Of a stretch of DNA of 64,000 bases, positions 1 through 8,388 are shown piece after piece. The translations under genes and the position numbers were made by a program. Source of the stretch: a bacterium (GTDB taxonomy: Bacteria > Bacillota > Clostridia > Lachnospirales > Lachnospiraceae); NCBI GenBank assembly GCA_023664305.1, contig JAMPFT010000006.1, positions 1 to 64,000 of the forward strand, given 5' to 3'. Below the pieces are notes generated by a model, which saw only the letters and a list, made by a program, of their open reading frames with translations, did not search any database and was not told where the DNA came from. Within the stretch, counting starts at the first letter, position 1; each line of letters starts with the position of its first letter.

Positions 1-804
1 AGGTTCAGGCATATTTATAATCCGAGGTCTGTGGTGGATGCGATGAGCTGCCGGGTTTATTCGAATTATTGGACTTCTACGGAAACCTATGACGCCCTGA
101 AAATCTACATCGACATGGATTTCGACGGGCTTCGGGCGGATATTGTGCAGATGCTCGGCGGAGGACGCGTCAGGGTCAATACGAGGAGCTTTCGGAACGA
201 TATGAAGAACTTTCGGACAAAGGACGATATCCTTACCCTGTTGATTCACCTGGGGTATCTTGCCTATGACGCGGTGAAGGAAGAGACGTTTATTCCCAAT
301 AAGGAGATCATCGGAGAGTTTGAGAACGCCATGAGCGTCGGCGGATGGCCGGAGGTCATGCGGATCTTAAAGGCATCGGAAAAGCTTCTGGAGGATACCT
401 TAAGGGGCGACGCGGAGAGCGTTGCCGAGGCCCTTGACCGTGCGCATACGGAAGCCGCTTCCATATTGACCTACAACGACGAAAATTCGCTTGCCTGCGC
501 GATCGGGCTTAGCTTTTACAGCGCCAGAAAGGATTACAAGCTTATCCGGGAGCTGCCGACAGGCCGTGGGTTTGCCGATATTGTGTTCCTGCCCCTGCCC
601 TCCGTCAAGAAACCGGCGCTTGTAGTAGAGCTAAAATATGACAAAACGGCGGACGCGGCCATACAGCAGATCAAGGACAGGCGTTACACACAGGCGCTGG
701 AGGGGTACGGGGGCGAGGTGCTGCTTGTGGGAATCAATTACGACAAGGACAACGTCAACAAGCCGCATAGCTGTGTGATAGAAAGGGTGGAAAAGCAAAA
801 TTAG
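1..804 (+). CDS. AAA-ATPase-like / PD-(D/E)XK nuclease family protein, 3' part (truncated by window edge)
   Basis: Only the C-terminal 267 residues are present; the reading frame is open from base 1, so the true start lies upstream of the window. The first residues (FRHIYNP) match the 'IYNPWSI' stretch in the middle of the full-length paralog at 22023-23714, so this is the same family (AAA-ATPase-like N-terminus, PDDEXK_9/DUF1703-type C-terminus). The C-terminal nuclease-like fold shows an Asp in GFADIVF and the E-x-K signature in VVELKYD, followed by a QIKDRRY segment typical of the family. Cellular role is unknown for most members; they are abundant in gut anaerobes. The GTG at 31 is not a credible start because homology continues through it. 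Confidence 0.8.
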   Translation, partial: RFRHIYNPRSVVDAMSCRVYSNYWTSTETYDALKIYIDMDFDGLRADIVQMLGGGRVRVNTRSFRNDMKNFRTKDDILTLLIHLGYLAYDAVKEETFIPNKEIIGEFENAMSVGGWPEVMRILKASEKLLEDTLRGDAESVAEALDRAHTEAASILTYNDENSLACAIGLSFYSARKDYKLIRELPTGRGFADIVFLPLPSVKKPALVVELKYDKTADAAIQQIKDRRYTQALEGYGGEVLLVGINYDKDNVNKPHSCVIERVEKQN

Positions 805-812
805 AAAACAGG

Positions 813-865
813 CAGGTATCTGTCGGCAAAATCCGACGGACGGGCGCGGCGGCGCCGCCTACCTG
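813..865. other. Nested inverted repeats after the AAA-like gene
   Basis: CAGGTA (813-818) pairs with TACCTG (860-865). Between them lie a GTCGG/CCGAC hairpin (822-826 with 833-837) and the self-complementary GGCGGCGCCGCC (848-859). No T-run follows, so it is not a classical intrinsic terminator. It could be a structured 3' end of the upstream gene or part of the leader of the ABC transporter operon that starts at 908. Confidence 0.35.
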
Positions 866-907
866 GAAAGTAGATCGTAATATCTAAACTACCAGGAGGA
901 CAACACT

Positions 908-1747
908 GTGATCACAATGGAAAACGTATGCAAGACGTATCGGATTGCAAAAAGAAACGCAGGCCTGGCCGAGGCCTGCAGGGCGTTCTTTCGCAGGGAA
1001 TATGAGGTGATACACGCCTTGGAGGACGTTACCTTTACCATCGGCGACGGCGAGATGGTCGGCTACATTGGCCCCAACGGAGCGGGGAAAAGCTCCACGA
1101 TCAAAATCTTAAGCGGAATATTGACGCCGGACAGCGGATATGTGGCGGTGGACGGGAAGCCCTTATGGAACGCGGGAAAGGGAGCTCCCTTAACCAGGAA
1201 GGAGCGTTACAGCCGGATCGAGCATGTGCGCAGGATCGGAGTGGTCTTCGGCCAGCGTTCTCAGCTTTGGTGGGATGTTCCGGTGATCGATTCTTTTGAG
1301 CTTCTGAAGGATATCTACTCCATTCGGGACAGCGTTTACCAAAACAATCTTCAGGAATTAACGGAAGCCTTAAGTCTGGGCGAACTGCTGAAGACGCCTG
1401 CCAGACAGCTTTCTCTGGGACAGCGGATGCGCTGCGAGATTGCGGCTTCCCTGCTGCACGATCCGGATATTTTGTTTCTGGACGAGCCTACCATCGGACT
1501 GGACGCCGTGTCGAAGCTGGCGGTCCGGGACTTTGTAAAGCAGCGGAATCAGAGCCGCGGCACTACGGTAATCCTGACCACCCACGATATGCAGGATATC
1601 GAGGCCATAGCCAGTCGGATCCTTCTGATCGGGAAGGGCCGGATCCTCATGGACGGCGGTCTGGACGATATCAGGCGGGGCGGCGAGAGCATGGACGAGA
1701 CGCTGGCGGAGTTGTACCGAACCTACGAGATTCAGGAGGGCGCATGA
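908..1747 (+). CDS. ABC-2 type exporter, ATP-binding subunit
   Basis: 279-residue nucleotide-binding subunit that would power export by the two membrane proteins encoded next. Walker A is GPNGAGKSS (residues 55-63), the Q-loop region is near residue 116, the signature is LSLGQ (168-172) and Walker B is ILFLDE (188-193) followed by a D-loop and an H-switch (TTHDMQD). The insert around VVFGQRSQLWWDVP is typical of the subfamily paired with ABC-2 permeases of the COG4587/COG3694 type. It starts at a GTG with AGGAGGA seven bases upstream. The stop overlaps the next ATG (ATGA), which indicates translational coupling. Substrate is not predictable from sequence. Confidence 0.9.
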   Translation: MITMENVCKTYRIAKRNAGLAEACRAFFRREYEVIHALEDVTFTIGDGEMVGYIGPNGAGKSSTIKILSGILTPDSGYVAVDGKPLWNAGKGAPLTRKERYSRIEHVRRIGVVFGQRSQLWWDVPVIDSFELLKDIYSIRDSVYQNNLQELTEALSLGELLKTPARQLSLGQRMRCEIAASLLHDPDILFLDEPTIGLDAVSKLAVRDFVKQRNQSRGTTVILTTHDMQDIEAIASRILLIGKGRILMDGGLDDIRRGGESMDETLAELYRTYEIQEGA

Positions 1748-2547
1748 GAAAATATTATTCTTTTTTCCGGCTGCGTCTGATGACCGGACTGCAGTATCGG
1801 TCGGCGGCCCTGGCGGGGATGGTCACACAGTTTTTCTGTGGATTGATGAGTCTTTCAGTGCTTCACGCCTTTTATCGGGCGGACCCGTCAGCCTATCCCA
1901 TGACGTTGGAGGCCACGGCGTCCTATATCTGGCTGCAGCAGGGTCTTCTGGCGTTTTTTCAGGCATGGCTGTTTGACGGGGAAATCTTTGAGGTGATAAA
2001 CAGCGGGAATCTTGCCTATGAGCTGTGCAGGCCGATTCATGTCTATGACATGTGGTTTGCCAGAGGGCTGGCAAGGCGGCTGTCTATGGCGGCGCTTCGG
2101 TGTACGCCGATTCTTTTGGCGGCATCTTTTCTGCCGAAGGGGTATGGCTTAAGCGGCCCTGCCTCCGCGTCCGCGTTCCTGCTGTTTCTGTGCAGTCTGG
2201 CGCTGGGGCTTCTGGTGATGGTGGCGCTAAATATGCTGGTCTACGGGACGGCGCTCTTTACGCTTTCCGCGGACGGGCTCAGGGTGTTGTTTGCCTCCGT
2301 GGCGGAAATTCTGGCGGGACAGGTGATTCCCCTTCCCTTTTTCCCGGACAGGGTACGGCGGATCCTGGAGCGGAATCCCTTTGCGGCTATGGGGAATGTG
2401 GCGTTTCGGATTTACAGCGGCGATCTGGCAGGGCGGGAGATGAGAACCGCGATTTTACTGCAGCTTTTCTGGCTTGCGGCGCTTACGGCGGCGGGAAGGC
2501 TGCTCTGTGCGTTGGGCGAGAAAAAAGCGGTGGTACAGGGAGGATAG
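1744..2547 (+). CDS. ABC-2 family permease, first membrane subunit
   Basis: 267-residue polytopic membrane protein with about six hydrophobic segments, for example near residues 20-45, 60-80, 110-130, 140-175 and 235-260. It resembles the COG4587 class of ABC-2 permeases, which work with the ATPase of the preceding gene and a second, different permease. It overlaps the ATPase gene by four bases. The conserved-looking loop with 'NSGNLAYELCRPI' is characteristic of this class, where a cytoplasmic loop contacts the ATPase. Its stop codon abuts the first arm of a large intergenic hairpin, so the third gene of the set is separated by a paired-hairpin repeat. Confidence 0.85.
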   Translation: MRKYYSFFRLRLMTGLQYRSAALAGMVTQFFCGLMSLSVLHAFYRADPSAYPMTLEATASYIWLQQGLLAFFQAWLFDGEIFEVINSGNLAYELCRPIHVYDMWFARGLARRLSMAALRCTPILLAASFLPKGYGLSGPASASAFLLFLCSLALGLLVMVALNMLVYGTALFTLSADGLRVLFASVAEILAGQVIPLPFFPDRVRRILERNPFAAMGNVAFRIYSGDLAGREMRTAILLQLFWLAALTAAGRLLCALGEKKAVVQGG

Positions 2548-2680
2548 TGTGAGAAGAATTTCTAAGGCGTCAAGAGGGTGCGTAGCACACCTCTTTGGGA
2601 CGCCGCCTAAGAAATTCTAAGTCTCACACTGAAGAACGCCAAGAGGGGGCGCAGCCCACCTCTTTGTGAAGGCGTTCTTC
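2547..2680. repeat. Paired-hairpin intergenic repeat, copy A
   Basis: Two consecutive hairpins between the two permease genes. Hairpin 1: GTGTGAGA (2547-2554) pairs with TCTCACAC (2622-2629), AGAATTTCT (2555-2563) with AGAAATTCT (2610-2618), GGCGTC (2566-2571) with GACGCC (2600-2605), and the tip AAGAGG+GTGC (2572-2581) with GCAC+CCTCTT (2585-2595). Hairpin 2: GAAGAACGCC (2631-2640) pairs with GGCGTTCTTC (2671-2680), tip AAGAGGGGGC (2641-2650) with GCCC+CCTCTT (2654-2664). The same arrangement recurs at 13947-14096. The two tips share one 25-base palindrome with compensatory changes. No transposase or long T-run is present. Confidence 0.85.
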
Positions 2681-2708
2681 TGAACATTTGGACATGGGGT
2701 TGATAAGT

Positions 2709-3509
2709 ATGAAAGAAAAAAGGGTAGGCGGATTCCGGCTTTATCTGCATTATCTGTCGGTTATCGCAAAGAGCGCCATGCAGTACAAGGCTTCCTTTTG
2801 GATGATGGCGGTGGGGCACTTTTTCGTGTCCTTTAATGTGCTGGCGGCGGTGTACTTTCTGTTTCAGCGGTTTTCCAATGTGGGAGGTTATGTCTACAGC
2901 GAGGTGCTTTTGTGCTTTGCCGTTACGTTGATGGAGTTTTCGATTGCCGAGATCTGGGCCAGAGGCTTTGACACCTTTCCCTCCATGATCCGGCAGGGAA
3001 CCTTCGACAGGGTTCTGCTGCGTCCCAGAAACGAGATTTTACAGGTGCTGGGGAGCAAGTTTGAGCTGGTGAGAATCGGCAGGGTGCTTACGGCGGCTGC
3101 CGTATTCGGGTACGGAGTGTTTCAGGCTGGACTTCGCTGGACGGCGGGGAAGGTGTTCGCCCTGATTTTTATGCTGGCAGGCGGCGTGGCGCTTTTCAGC
3201 GCGCTTTTTCTGATTTACGCGGCCTTAAGCTTTTTTACCCTGGAGGGGTTGGAGTTTATGAACGTCTTTACGAACGGCGCGATGGAATACGGAAAGTATC
3301 CTTTTGGCGTCTACGGAAGGAAAATGCTGTGGATCACTACCTTTGTGATCCCTTATGCGCTGGTACAGCATTATCCCTTGCAGTATCTGCTGGATCGGGA
3401 GGACAATCCGGTTCTTATATTTCTGCCGCTTGCGGCGATGTTGTTTTTGGTTCCCGCCTTCTGCCTGTGGCATTTCGGCGTGAGGAAATATAAGTCCAGC
3501 GGCTCCTGA
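2709..3509 (+). CDS. ABC-2 family permease, second membrane subunit
   Basis: 266-residue polytopic membrane protein, COG3694-like, expected to form a heterodimeric channel with the product of 1744-2547 and to be driven by the ATPase at 908. Hydrophobic segments are seen near residues 15-35, 45-75, 110-135, 145-180, 215-230 and 235-255. The loop 'FPSMIRQGTFDRVLLRPRNE' corresponds to the equivalent loop in the partner permease and in other family members. The ATG at 2709 was preferred over upstream TTG/ATG codons at 2688 and 2694 because the protein then starts at a charged MKEKRV stretch. The separation from its partner by the paired-hairpin repeat may lower its relative expression. Confidence 0.85.
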   Translation: MKEKRVGGFRLYLHYLSVIAKSAMQYKASFWMMAVGHFFVSFNVLAAVYFLFQRFSNVGGYVYSEVLLCFAVTLMEFSIAEIWARGFDTFPSMIRQGTFDRVLLRPRNEILQVLGSKFELVRIGRVLTAAAVFGYGVFQAGLRWTAGKVFALIFMLAGGVALFSALFLIYAALSFFTLEGLEFMNVFTNGAMEYGKYPFGVYGRKMLWITTFVIPYALVQHYPLQYLLDREDNPVLIFLPLAAMLFLVPAFCLWHFGVRKYKSSGS

Positions 3510-3598
3510 CGGGAAAGGGTGCGCACTTTTGCTACGGTGGGATGACTTTAAAAGGCCGTTCCGGATATCGTATAAAAGCAAATAATAAGGGGATTGCC

Positions 3599-4459
3599 AT
3601 GATTGAAATGAAGCTTGATTTATTCACAAAAAGAAACCGCTTCCCTTTCTTTATTCAGTTCAAAAAACATATCGGAGATGTCGGCATGCACTCCCACATT
3701 GACTTTACAGAGTTGGTTATCGTTTTGGAGGGAAAAGCAATACATCAGGTTGGAAATGAAAGCTTTCCAATTGAAAAGGGAGACGTGTTTGTAATGAAAA
3801 AACAGTCGGCACATGCCTATCTTGAAACGGAAGATTTTAAAATCTGCAATATAATGTTTGACTGTGAAGCGCTTTTTGAAACAGGGGGAGATATAAAAGA
3901 ATGTGAAGGATTTCATGCACTCTTTTTGGTTGAGCCAATGAATGAAAAAGGGTTTAAAAGTCATTTCAGGCTTACGGCAAGCAAATACAACGATATTAAA
4001 AAGATTATTACTGATGCCTTAAAGGAATATGAAGGCAATAATTCGGCAAAAAATGCAATGATTTTTGCGTATTTTACGGAGATTGCCGTGAAACTGTCTC
4101 GTTTTTACGAAGAAGAAAGAAGGAAAAAGGAAAAAGCGGGTATTGCTGCAGCTGCCGCTTATATGGAAAGAAATTTCAGCGAAAACATTACAGGGGAAAA
4201 ACTGCTTGACATTTCACATTATTCACGCAGGCATTTTATACGGCTTTTCACAGAGTGTTATAAGGTATCGCCGACAAAATATCTGCAGGATATAAGGATA
4301 AAACATGCCTCTGTGCTTTTGTTGCAGACAAATCAGTCTGTAGCGCAAATTGCTATGAACTGCGGGTTCAACAACAGCAGTTTTTTTACAAAAGTATTTA
4401 AGAAAAGGATTGGGGTAACACCTTCAGAGTACCGGAAATTCGGATTAAGTGAATTTTAG
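3599..4459 (+). CDS. AraC-family transcriptional regulator
   Basis: 286-residue regulator with an N-terminal cupin-like sensing domain (HSHIDFTELVIVLEG near residues 30-45, and a 'GDVFVMKKQSAHAY' strand) and a C-terminal double helix-turn-helix AraC/XylS domain (about 185-280, ending in the family motif 'GVTPSEYRK'). This architecture is used for carbohydrate-responsive activators. The ATG at 3599 has AAGGGG six bases upstream and begins directly at the cupin domain; an upstream ATG at 3542 would add 19 residues without a good ribosome binding site. It precedes a glycoside-hydrolase-like gene on the same strand, and is visibly AT-richer than the ABC genes around it, suggesting that the pair was acquired together. 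Confidence 0.88.
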   Translation: MIEMKLDLFTKRNRFPFFIQFKKHIGDVGMHSHIDFTELVIVLEGKAIHQVGNESFPIEKGDVFVMKKQSAHAYLETEDFKICNIMFDCEALFETGGDIKECEGFHALFLVEPMNEKGFKSHFRLTASKYNDIKKIITDALKEYEGNNSAKNAMIFAYFTEIAVKLSRFYEEERRKKEKAGIAAAAAYMERNFSENITGEKLLDISHYSRRHFIRLFTECYKVSPTKYLQDIRIKHASVLLLQTNQSVAQIAMNCGFNNSSFFTKVFKKRIGVTPSEYRKFGLSEF

Positions 4460-4618
4460 GAATCGGCTTCATCTTTAAGTCTTTTTTTGCCAGTTTTGCA
4501 ATAAGATCAGGCTTCCCGGCACATTTATAGTAGACGATACACGAGAAACAGGATAAAATGCTGATGACAGATAAAGGAAATAATTTTGTCTGCTTACCAA
4601 ATTCTCAAGGAGGGAAAA

Positions 4619-6136
4619 ATGATCAAAAATTACACAACGCAGGTCGAAAGGTGGGGACTTTTTGAACTTTCGGTCGCCGGAAAAACAGGAGGAAATCCAT
4701 TTGTTGACGATTCTGTCGTCGCACATTTTGAAAGTCTGTCGGAAGACAAGACCGTTAGCGGTTTTTATGATGGCGGTGGAATATACAAGATAAGATTTAT
4801 GCCTTCTTTTGAAGAAACATATCGTTTCACCGTTCACGGAAGTTTTTTCGATGACGAGATCAGCGGAGAATTTACCGTTCTGCCGCCCGCCGAAAATAAC
4901 CACGGTCCCGTAAGGGTAAGCGGTAAATTTCACTTTGAATATGCAGACGGTATTCCTTATTATCCGATCGGCACGACATGCTATGTCTGGAATCTCCAGC
5001 GGGATGAGCTTATCGAAAAAACGCTTGAAAGCCTGAAACGGTCTCCGTTCAATAAAATACGGTTTTGTATCTTTCCAAAGCATTATGATTATAATTACGG
5101 CGAACCCCGTTCTTATCCGTATGAAGGTACTCCGATGGACAGCGGCGCAATTACGGAAGACAATTTCTGGAGCTTTGGAGCTGATTCGAAGGGGAATAAT
5201 TGGGATTTTGAACGTTTTTGCCCCGAACATTTCCGGCATATTGAATATTGTATTTTGGAGCTGCAAAAGCTGGGCATTGAAGCCGACATCATATTGTTTC
5301 ATCCTTATGATCGCTGGGGATTCTCGGCAATGACTCCCGGGCAAAACGATTTGTACTTAAGGTATACCATGGCAAGATTATCCGCATACAGAAACGTATG
5401 GTGGTCTTTTGCCAACGAATATGACCTGATAAAAAGTAAAACGGTTGAGGACTGGGAACAATATGCAAAGACAGTAACGGAAAACGATCCGTATAATCAT
5501 TTGCGATCTATACATAACTGCGCGGAATTTTACGACCATTCAAGGCCCTGGATAACGCACTGCAGCATTCAGCGCTCTCCCGAGGGAGCCGATGAATGGA
5601 GAAAACAGTACGGGAAGCCTGTTGTTATTGACGAAATGGCATACGAAGGCAATCTCCAGTACGGTTGGGGAAATTTCTCGGCACAGGAGATAGTACGACG
5701 TTTCTGGGAGGCGGCGTGTCGGGGCGGGTACGGAGGTCACGGCGAAACTTATCTTGATCGGGACGCCATATGGTGGTCTCATGGCGGCGTACTCAAGGGA
5801 GAAAGTCCATCGAGGATAGCATTTTTGAAAAAAATAATAGAAGAAGCTCCGTCGGGAGGACTTCGCTATAAGCCGATGTCGTGGGATGAAACGTGCGCGG
5901 TTCCCGAAGAGGAAGTCAGGGCGGAAGAAACAGGTTATCATCTTTTTTATTTTGGCATCATGCGTCCGTCGTTTCATACTTTCCATTTTGACGATGAATA
6001 CACATACCGTGTTGACGTTATCGACACCTGGAATATGACGGTAGAAAACAGAGGAGAATTTAAGGGAAGGTTTAAAATACTTCTTCCTGCCAGAGAATAT
6101 ATGGCGGTAAGGGTGACAAAATCGCAGAAAGTATGA
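4619..6136 (+). CDS. DUF5060-type glycoside-hydrolase-like protein
   Basis: 505-residue protein without a signal peptide, so probably cytoplasmic. The N-terminal 75-80 residues form a beta domain resembling DUF5060 (VERWGLFELS...). A TIM-barrel-like region follows (about 85-400) with 'YYPIGTTCYVW' at its start. E267 in FANEYDL and E339 in VIDEMAYEG are spaced like the acid/base and nucleophile of clan GH-A retaining glycosidases. A C-terminal beta domain (about 430-505, DUF5605-like) closes the protein. The start at 4619 follows AAGGAGGG. The AraC regulator just upstream probably controls it. Substrate is not predictable; pectin or plant side-chain glycosides are plausible from related families. 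Confidence 0.75.
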   Translation: MIKNYTTQVERWGLFELSVAGKTGGNPFVDDSVVAHFESLSEDKTVSGFYDGGGIYKIRFMPSFEETYRFTVHGSFFDDEISGEFTVLPPAENNHGPVRVSGKFHFEYADGIPYYPIGTTCYVWNLQRDELIEKTLESLKRSPFNKIRFCIFPKHYDYNYGEPRSYPYEGTPMDSGAITEDNFWSFGADSKGNNWDFERFCPEHFRHIEYCILELQKLGIEADIILFHPYDRWGFSAMTPGQNDLYLRYTMARLSAYRNVWWSFANEYDLIKSKTVEDWEQYAKTVTENDPYNHLRSIHNCAEFYDHSRPWITHCSIQRSPEGADEWRKQYGKPVVIDEMAYEGNLQYGWGNFSAQEIVRRFWEAACRGGYGGHGETYLDRDAIWWSHGGVLKGESPSRIAFLKKIIEEAPSGGLRYKPMSWDETCAVPEEEVRAEETGYHLFYFGIMRPSFHTFHFDDEYTYRVDVIDTWNMTVENRGEFKGRFKILLPAREYMAVRVTKSQKV

Positions 6137-6156
6137 GTGAGTCTTAGACAGCCTGA

Positions 6157-6199
6157 TTGACAACGCAGCGATTCTGTAGTAGAATTGTTGCGTTGTCAA
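6157..6199 (+). promoter_or_regulatory. Sigma-A promoter inside a 19-bp inverted repeat (likely MarR operator)
   Basis: TTGACA (6157-6162) is followed after exactly 17 bases by TAGAAT (6180-6185). The promoter is contained in an inverted repeat: arm 6157-6175 against arm 6181-6199, with a five-base spacer and only two mismatched (G-T) positions. The dyad covers both promoter boxes, the geometry expected for a dimeric repressor. The next gene encodes a MarR regulator, so autorepression of the MarR-ABC operon is the simplest reading. A terminator for the upstream hydrolase gene is less likely because no T-run follows. Confidence 0.75.
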
Positions 6200-6229
6200 C
6201 TGTTGCAGAAACAACAAAAGGAGCCTTCT

Positions 6230-6673
6230 ATGCCAAAGACGATGAAAACATTAAACAACATCAGCCGCTGTCAGGCCATGTATCGAAAGAAGACCATAGC
6301 GGCGGAGGATCTGTGTCCCAATCATTATGTATTCGTGCTGGCGATCTGCCATGAGCCAGGGAGATCCCAGGACGAGCTGGCCGCTTCCATCTGCCTCGAC
6401 AAGAGCACCGTGGCCCGGACGCTGGCCCATCTGGAAAAGTGCGGCTATATTACCCGCGTCCCCAACGAGAAGGATCGGAGGCAGTATCTGGTCTATCCCA
6501 CGGAAAAGATGCAGGACATTCTTCCTAAGGTGCTGCAGGCGAACCGGGAGTGGAACGCGCGTCTGACGGAGAGTATCCCGGAGGAGGAGCTGGAGGTGTT
6601 CCACAAGGTGCTGTCCGCCATGGAACAGAACGCGAAAAGAATTACGGAAGAGTTGGAGGTAACGGCAAGTTGA
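6230..6673 (+). CDS. MarR-family transcriptional regulator
   Basis: 147-residue winged-helix regulator. The central part (about 45-105) has the MarR DNA-binding layout: 'SQDELAASICLDKSTVARTL' as the recognition HTH, and 'RVPNEKDRRQYLVYPTEK' as the wing with its conserved D-x-R core. N- and C-terminal helices would form the dimer. The ATG at 6230 has AAAGGAG six bases upstream. The gene is the first of an operon with two ABC exporter genes, and the promoter in front carries a long palindrome. MarR proteins in this arrangement usually repress their own operon and release it when a drug or toxic compound binds. Confidence 0.9.
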   Translation: MPKTMKTLNNISRCQAMYRKKTIAAEDLCPNHYVFVLAICHEPGRSQDELAASICLDKSTVARTLAHLEKCGYITRVPNEKDRRQYLVYPTEKMQDILPKVLQANREWNARLTESIPEEELEVFHKVLSAMEQNAKRITEELEVTAS

Positions 6674-8388
6674 AGCGAATCTTATCTTATCTATCACCCT
6701 ATAAAAGGAGAATGGCGTTGGGGGTCTCGATTAAAATTCTGGGCACGGTTTCCGAGCTTATGATCCCTTTTCTCCTGACCTATATTCTGGAAAACGTCAT
6801 TGTTACTTTGGAGATCCCCCGAATCCTACTGTACGGCGGGGTGATGGTGGTCTGCTCGGTGGGGGCCTGCGTGGGGAATGTGACCGCAAACCGGATGGCG
6901 GCGAAGGTCACCGCCGATTTTTCCGTCGTCATGCGCCGGGAGCTGTTCGCAAGGACGTTGTATCTTTCCGCCCGGGACACGGACAACTTTACGGTTCCCT
7001 CCCTGGAATCCCGTATTACGTCGGACACCTATAACGTACAGAATTTTATCGGAATGATGCAGCGCATGGGGATCCGTGCGCCGATTCTGCTGCTGGGAGG
7101 CGTGACGATCACACTGTTCATGGACGGCGCGCTGGCGCTGGTGATGATCGCCACCATGCCGATCATCTTTATTACCGTCTACAGTGTGGCCCGCCGGGGC
7201 GTCCCCTTATACACCAAAGTACAGAAATCCACCGACGATATGATCCGCGTGGTGCGGGAGGATGTGCTGGGCGTGCGCGTCATCAAGGCACTCTCGAAAA
7301 ACGAGTATGAAAACCGCCGCTATGACACCTACAACCGTGCGCTGACCAGGCAGGAGTGTCATGCGGGCGTTATCATGAACGCGGTAAACCCCATCATGAC
7401 CCTGCTGATGAATCTGGGGATCGCGGGAGTCATCGCTGTGGCGGCTTACCGTGTGACAAACGGCACCTCCTCCGCCGCGACGGTGATCGCCTTTATGCAG
7501 TACTTTACCCTGATTTCCATGGCGCTGATGTCTCTTTCCCGCATGTTTATCATGTATACGAAATGCGCCGCCTCGGCCCGCAGGATCAGCGCGGTTCTGG
7601 ATACGCCGGACGCCTTCCCGCAGGAGTCGGATGACGGAAGGGGAGATACGGGCGCGAAGATTTCCCTGGAGCATGTGACCTTTTCCTATCTGGGGAAAAA
7701 GCCCAATCTGGAGGATATCACCTTAAGCGTCCCAAAGGGCGGGACGCTGGGTATCATCGGCGCTACCGGAAGCGGGAAATCCACCTTTGTCAAGCTGCTG
7801 CTTCGGTTTTATGACCCGGATTCCGGCGTGATCCGCATCGACGGGAAAAAGATCTCCTCCTATTCCCGGGAAGAGCTTACTTCCCTGTTCGGCGTTGCGC
7901 TGCAGAACGATTTCCTTTACGCGGATACCGTGGAGGAAAACATACGCTTCGGCCGGGATATCCCGGACGAGGAGATACGCCGGGCGGCCCAAATCGCCCA
8001 GGCGCACGATTTCATCTCCGCCATGCCGGAGGGGTATCGCCATAAGATTTCCTCCAAGGGGACAAACCTCTCAGGCGGCCAGAAACAGCGGATCCTGATC
8101 GCCCGGGCGATCGCGGCGCGCCCCGAAATCCTGATTCTGGACGATTCCTCCTCGGCGCTGGATTATAAGACCGACGCGAGCTTACGTCAGGCGCTGAAGG
8201 AATCCATGTCCGATTCCACGGTCATCACCGTGGCACAGCGGGTCAGCTCCGTGAAAAACTGCGATCAGATTATCGTGCTCGATCAGGGCAGGATCATCGG
8301 ACGCGGCAGACACGAGGAGCTGATGGAAAACTGTGCGGAATACCGCCAGATCAGCGATTCTCAGATGGGAGGTGCTTTCCTTGACTGA
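6670..8388 (+). CDS. Heterodimeric ABC exporter, subunit with degenerate ATPase site
   Basis: 572-residue half-transporter: six-helix membrane domain (about 1-310) and ATP-binding domain (about 335-572). Walker A is GATGSGKST near residue 364, the signature is LSGGQ, and Walker B reads LILDDSSSALD: the catalytic glutamate position is Asp492. This replacement is characteristic of the degenerate-site subunit in heterodimeric exporters such as BmrCD and TM287/288. Translation starts at TTG 6670, overlapping the marR stop codon, with GGAGG upstream; an upstream frame extension lacks homology. It pairs with the next gene, and drug or lipid-like export is likely under MarR control. Confidence 0.88.
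   Translation: MKRILSYLSPYKRRMALGVSIKILGTVSELMIPFLLTYILENVIVTLEIPRILLYGGVMVVCSVGACVGNVTANRMAAKVTADFSVVMRRELFARTLYLSARDTDNFTVPSLESRITSDTYNVQNFIGMMQRMGIRAPILLLGGVTITLFMDGALALVMIATMPIIFITVYSVARRGVPLYTKVQKSTDDMIRVVREDVLGVRVIKALSKNEYENRRYDTYNRALTRQECHAGVIMNAVNPIMTLLMNLGIAGVIAVAAYRVTNGTSSAATVIAFMQYFTLISMALMSLSRMFIMYTKCAASARRISAVLDTPDAFPQESDDGRGDTGAKISLEHVTFSYLGKKPNLEDITLSVPKGGTLGIIGATGSGKSTFVKLLLRFYDPDSGVIRIDGKKISSYSREELTSLFGVALQNDFLYADTVEENIRFGRDIPDEEIRRAAQIAQAHDFISAMPEGYRHKISSKGTNLSGGQKQRILIARAIAARPEILILDDSSSALDYKTDASLRQALKESMSDSTVITVAQRVSSVKNCDQIIVLDQGRIIGRGRHEELMENCAEYRQISDSQMGGAFLD

Noticed and set aside
4475-5344. 289-codon open frame on the minus strand opposite the glycoside hydrolase
   Set aside because: No family signature and no ribosome binding site; the plus strand encodes a coherent TIM-barrel protein with a catalytic pair.
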